Source of the DNA: Corynebacterium sp. NML98-0116
GTDB lineage: Bacteria; Actinomycetota; Actinomycetes; Mycobacteriales; Mycobacteriaceae
Length of the DNA stretch: 64,000 nucleotides
Assembly (NCBI RefSeq): GCF_001767255.1
Contig: NZ_CP017639.1
Location: 1,448,875 to 1,512,874 of the forward strand
Direction of reading: 5' to 3'
The position numbers and the translations under genes were made by a program. This document shows, one piece after another, positions 60,719 through 64,000 of the stretch. Every line of letters starts with the position of its first letter. Within the stretch, counting starts at the first letter, position 1. The notes under the pieces were generated by a model that worked only from the letters and a program-made list of their open reading frames with translations, made no database searches and was not told where the DNA came from.

Positions 60719-61240
60719 ATGGCGCAAACTCAGCAGCAGTACATCACCCCGGAGATGAAGGCCAAGCTTGAAGCTGAGCTTCAGCAGCTCATCGACAATC
60801 GCCCTGTCATCGCAGCCGAAATTAACGAACGCCGTGAAGAAGGCGACCTCAAGGAAAACGCTGGCTACGACGCCGCGCGTGAGCAGCAGGACCAGGAAGA
60901 AGCTCGCATTAAGCAGATTTCCGAACTGCTGGCTAACTCCACCACGGAGCGCTCCGGCATCGTCGAGGGTGTAGCCCACGTAGGTTCCGTCGTGCACGTC
61001 TACTACAACAATGACGAAAATGATAAGGAAACGTTCCTGATCGGTACCCGCGCGGCTTCGACGGACAACGAGGACCTGGAGACCTACTCGGAGAACTCTC
61101 CGCTCGGCGCAGCCGTAGTCGGTGCTTCCGAGGGTGAAACCCGCACCTACAACGCCCCAAATGGCCGAGAGATTTCGGTAACAATCGTCTCCGCAGAACC
61201 GTATGATTCTGTTAAGGCTTCCACGCCACGGGCGAAGTAG
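60719..61240 (+). CDS. greA: GreA transcription elongation factor
   Basis: 173 residues. Rescues backtracked RNA polymerase by promoting transcript cleavage. The N-terminal coiled coil (ITPEMKAKLEAELQQLI) carries the tip acids in NERREEGDLKENAGYDAARE; the C-terminal FKBP-like domain follows. GGGAAGG precedes the ATG. A G/C hairpin lies in its 5' leader. Confidence 0.96.
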   Translation: MAQTQQQYITPEMKAKLEAELQQLIDNRPVIAAEINERREEGDLKENAGYDAAREQQDQEEARIKQISELLANSTTERSGIVEGVAHVGSVVHVYYNNDENDKETFLIGTRAASTDNEDLETYSENSPLGAAVVGASEGETRTYNAPNGREISVTIVSAEPYDSVKASTPRAK

Positions 61241-61292
61241 CCTGTCTACGCCATCGGCGTTATCCGTGATCGCTGACATTGAAGGAATTCCT

Positions 61293-61823
61293 GTGAATAA
61301 GTTCTTTTCCCGCAAGCTAGTACTCACCAGCGTGGTCGCACTCGGTGCTGTGGGCTTGACTGCCTGCCACCCACCACACCAAAACCCGTCGGACCTGAAG
61401 GTTGATACGGCACAAAGCCAGGACCCAACTTCGCTTCCTGGTGAGCGCGCGAAGGCAACCCCGACGAACGTAACCGATGCAGCAGGCGCTACCTCTGAGG
61501 CTGCAGTCACCGAGACTGTCACCGCTATGGGTGCTTCGGACAAGACCCCACTGGTCAATAACTGCGGCAGCGTCGGCCTTGAGCGTCCAGCTTCGCTGAC
61601 TCTCAACTGCAGCGACCAGAACGATTTCCTCCAGGACATCGTGTGGGATACCTGGTCTGAGCAGCTCGCGCAGGGCACCGCTACCCGCACCACGGTCAAT
61701 CCGAACCGCGAAATCGAAGATGTGCAGGTTGTCCTGGGCAACCCAGACATCGTAGATGGTGTGCTCGTGTTTAAAACCATCACCGTTGACGGCACGTCTA
61801 TCAACCCTGAGGGTGCACGCTAA
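61293..61823 (+). CDS. Secreted lipoprotein of unknown function
   Basis: 176 residues. Lipoprotein signal with VGLTAC lipobox (Cys about 21), a Thr/Ala-rich linker, then a globular part with two cysteines (NNCGSVGLERP and LNCSDQNDF). GTG 61293 start with GAAGGA 6 bases before it. I do not recognise the domain. It is followed by a strong terminator. Likely surface or wall associated. Confidence 0.72.
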   Translation: MNKFFSRKLVLTSVVALGAVGLTACHPPHQNPSDLKVDTAQSQDPTSLPGERAKATPTNVTDAAGATSEAAVTETVTAMGASDKTPLVNNCGSVGLERPASLTLNCSDQNDFLQDIVWDTWSEQLAQGTATRTTVNPNREIEDVQVVLGNPDIVDGVLVFKTITVDGTSINPEGAR

Positions 61824-61851
61824 GTACGCTGAATACAGCAATTAGCTCCCT

Positions 61852-61882
61852 GCCCCGGCCCAGCGATGTTGTTGGCCGGGGC
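61852..61882 (+). terminator. Terminator of the greA-lipoprotein region
   Basis: GCCCCGGCC (61852-61860) pairs with GGCCGGGGC (61874-61882), then GCTTTTGAG. Strong G/C stem with a short T run. Confidence 0.88.
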
Positions 61883-61904
61883 GCTTTTGAGCGCAACTAG
61901 ACAA

Positions 61905-61940
61905 AAATACCCGGCCTCACAGTCGTGGGGCCGGGTATTT
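61905..61940 (-). terminator. Terminator of the Bax-inhibitor-1 family gene
   Basis: AAATACCCGGCC (61905-61916) and GGCCGGGTATTT (61929-61940) form a 12-base perfect stem. On the minus strand it is followed by a short T run. It could work in both directions. Confidence 0.85.
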
Positions 61941-61959
61941 ATTGCAGTGAGCGCGTGCG

Positions 61960-62790
61960 CTATCGCTGTTGGAAGTAAGACAGCAGGCGCAGGATCTCGG
62001 TGTAGAGCCACACCAGAGTCACTGCCAGGCCAAGTGCAACGCCCCAGGCCGCCTGCGATGGGGCGCCCATGCGCACCAACTTATCGGCGACGTCAAAGTC
62101 CTGCAGGAACGCAAGTGCGCCCAGCACGATGCAGACCAGGCTAAACACGATGGCGATGGTGCCACCACCGCGAAGCGGATTCATGCCTGTAAAGATGCTC
62201 AACAAGAGGTTGCCGACAACCAGGATGAGCACGCCGAAAATGGCTGCGGTGAGGATCCGATTAAACCGCGGGGTAACGCGAATGGCACCGGTGCGATAGA
62301 CCACAAGCATGCCCGCGAAGACACCGAAGGTGCCCAAGATCGCCTGGAAGATTAACGCGCCTGCGTCCGCGCCGGCGACACTGAACTGCCCGGTGATGGC
62401 GAATGAGAACCCACCAAGGAACAGGCCCTCAGCAGCCGCGTACGCCAGGGTAATAACTGGGGAACCGTACTTTTTGCCAAATGCGTGAATCATCACGAGG
62501 ACGAAACCGGCGACGGCACCGACCAGCGTCAGAATGCTGGCAATGGAGCCGTACCCACCGAGGTACAGTCCGAAGTTAATTACTGCAAAGGCGACAATTA
62601 CGGCAAGGGTAATGCCGGTTTTAGTGACAACGTCGTCAACCGTCATTGGACGGTCCTCAGACACGGTGCCCGCCGATGCACCCATGGGTGCTTGCTCGTA
62701 CGGGTTCGCGGCACCGTACCCCTGGTACCCAGTGCCACGTTGGGAATCTACTCCCTGCAGAGTTTTCAATACAGGGTTGTTGCTACTCAC
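61960..62790 (-). CDS. Bax inhibitor-1/YccA family membrane protein
   Basis: 276 residues with seven hydrophobic helices after a Gly/Tyr-rich N-terminus (GYQGYGAANPYEQAP). Family motifs: EGLFLGGFSFAITGQF near residue 120 and the C-terminal WGVALGLAVTLVWLYTEILRLL. Members are pH-sensitive calcium-leak channels in other organisms; the bacterial role is unsure. It faces the acyltransferase gene across 205 bases that contain both promoters. Confidence 0.88.
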   Translation of the reverse strand: MSSNNPVLKTLQGVDSQRGTGYQGYGAANPYEQAPMGASAGTVSEDRPMTVDDVVTKTGITLAVIVAFAVINFGLYLGGYGSIASILTLVGAVAGFVLVMIHAFGKKYGSPVITLAYAAAEGLFLGGFSFAITGQFSVAGADAGALIFQAILGTFGVFAGMLVVYRTGAIRVTPRFNRILTAAIFGVLILVVGNLLLSIFTGMNPLRGGGTIAIVFSLVCIVLGALAFLQDFDVADKLVRMGAPSQAAWGVALGLAVTLVWLYTEILRLLSYFQQR

Positions 62791-62995
62791 GGACCCCTGA
62801 TCCTTTCTTTTGAGAACAATCGTTCACCTACTCCAACGCACTGGGTGTTGTTTTAGTTCCATGCGCCCAAAGAATTTGTCCGGATCACGCCACTGAGCGT
62901 GGCCTCTGCAGCAATCTGCACCACAATTCATGTCCATCTTTCTGGCAGCGCTATACTTCTGTACGTTTGTCGCACTCCAGGAAGGTCGCCATCCC

Positions 62996-64000
62996 ATGCC
63001 GCCCCCAATATCAGGTTCTCACCGCTATGTCCCCGCCCTCGACGGGATCCGAACGCTAGCGGTCATGCTGGTTATCGCGTACCACCTCAACCTCCCTGGG
63101 TTCAGCGGTGGCCTGCTAGGCGTGGGCGTGTTCTTCACCCTCTCGGGGTACTTGATCACGCTTAACCTCATGCGTGGGCACTACCGGGATAACTCGCTGC
63201 ACCTGAAGACGTTTTGGGTCAGGCGTTTCCGCCGTCTCATACCTGCGATGCTGACCACAGTGTTGGCAGTCGTGATTCTTTCCGTCGCGTTCGATGCGGG
63301 CAACCTTCGTGACCGCTCGTTTGAAGCGTTGAGCTCCATTTTCTACGTGAACAACTGGCATAACATCGCCGTCGGTTCATCGTACTTCGATCAGTTCAAT
63401 GGCCCCGGTCCGCTGGACCATATGTGGTCACTGGCGATCGAGGAACAATTTTATCTCTTGTGGCCGCTGTTGCTGTGGGTGCTGCTGAGGGTGTTCCGTC
63501 GTGGGTGGATTGTCGCCGTCGTGACCACGGTGCTCGCCGGAGCTTCCTTTATCTGGATGTGGGTGCTCGCTGATCCTTCTATCGACGCGACTCGCGTCTA
63601 CGAGGGCACCGATACCCGCGCGGGCGGGCTGCTCCTCGGCGCGGTCTTAGCAATCGTGGTTTCCTCACGGAAGCACGCCGGTAAGAACATTGGTTCCTCC
63701 CCTGTTCTGAGCACCGTTGTTGGCACCCTCGGCTTCGGCGGCATCTTCGCGCTGAGCATGCTCGTCGCGCAGGAAAACATGTTCTTGTACAAGGGTGGGA
63801 TCCTGCTTCTGAACCTTGCGTCAGTTGCTGCTATCTACTCAGTCATTGGGGCGCGCGGCCCCTGGACGACCATTTTCAGCTGGGAGCCGCTTCGCTGGAT
63901 CGGCGAACGCTCCTACGGTATTTACCTGTGGCACATGCCGGTGATTTACTTCATGCCGGATGCGTGGTTGCAGGATCACCGCGTGTGGTCCTCCATCCTC
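62996..64000 (+). CDS. Acyltransferase 3 family membrane protein (cut at window end)
   Basis: 335 codons to the window edge, frame open throughout. OafA/YrhL-type: YVPALDGIRTLAVMLVIAYH at the start (the usual R/H residues of the first helix), GVFFTLSGYLIT, RRFRRLIPA and the catalytic-region SLAIEEQFYLLWPL. About nine helices are visible so far. AGGAAGG lies 9 bases before ATG 62996 and TATACT at 62952-62957 is a likely -10. It adds acetyl or other acyl groups to surface glycans or lipids; the substrate is unknown and the C-terminal half is missing. Confidence 0.9.
   Translation, partial: MPPPISGSHRYVPALDGIRTLAVMLVIAYHLNLPGFSGGLLGVGVFFTLSGYLITLNLMRGHYRDNSLHLKTFWVRRFRRLIPAMLTTVLAVVILSVAFDAGNLRDRSFEALSSIFYVNNWHNIAVGSSYFDQFNGPGPLDHMWSLAIEEQFYLLWPLLLWVLLRVFRRGWIVAVVTTVLAGASFIWMWVLADPSIDATRVYEGTDTRAGGLLLGAVLAIVVSSRKHAGKNIGSSPVLSTVVGTLGFGGIFALSMLVAQENMFLYKGGILLLNLASVAAIYSVIGARGPWTTIFSWEPLRWIGERSYGIYLWHMPVIYFMPDAWLQDHRVWSSIL

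Overview
The window looks like chromosomal DNA of a Corynebacterium. It carries a mycothiol S-conjugate amidase (mca), an LGFP-repeat lipoprotein, a DUF222/HNH 13E12-type gene, a SigK/RskA/DipZ block and a DtxR-type iron box. Many start codons sit 6-8 bases after a -10 hexamer, which suggests frequent leaderless mRNAs. I cannot name the species from sequence alone.

Layout. 1-8.6 kb is a selenium and formate block: selB (cut by the window edge), selA and tRNA-Sec on the minus strand, selD divergent, then a three-gene formate dehydrogenase operon whose catalytic subunit reads through an in-frame TGA (selenocysteine) followed by a candidate SECIS hairpin. 8.7-20 kb is ordinary chromosome: ferritin, a DUF4185 surface protein, a DyP peroxidase, a drug-type MFS, a GNAT, a spermidine-synthase-like protein, an oxalate/formate-antiporter-family MFS, FUSC, a 2H phosphoesterase, 13E12/HNH and DUF488.

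20-34.7 kb is a mosaic accessory region. It holds a CmtR-CadA-type cadmium pair and an ArsO-like monooxygenase, a decayed higBA copy and a decayed glycolipid-binding gene, arfB and an intact HigBA pair. These are followed by two nested IS21-family remnants and a truncated IS256-family transposase. Next comes a visibly higher-GC seven-gene operon with two half-size exporter-fold ABC proteins (IrtA/IrtB or YbtP/YbtQ style), a methyltransferase, two ABC-2 permeases and a DrrA-type ATPase, behind a near-consensus DtxR box. A deleted aminotransferase pseudogene closes the region.

34.7-40 kb holds dipZ facing a Met-rich lipoprotein gene, sigK and rskA, then a chromate transporter remnant, a TipA-like MerR regulator and a DUF1707 protein. 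40-64 kb is core chromosome: ychF, an AI-2E family permease, rmuC, ispH, xseAB, glpX, fumC, a TetR-regulated MFS pump, glyA, coaA, a Z-prenyl diphosphate synthase, mca, greA, a Bax-inhibitor-1 family protein and a partial acyltransferase 3.

Working together: selA, selB, selC and selD supply the Sec needed by the adjacent formate dehydrogenase. The ABC island probably moves an iron chelator under DtxR control, since no synthetase is present here. SigK/RskA probably controls dipZ and the Met-rich lipoprotein, by analogy with mycobacteria.
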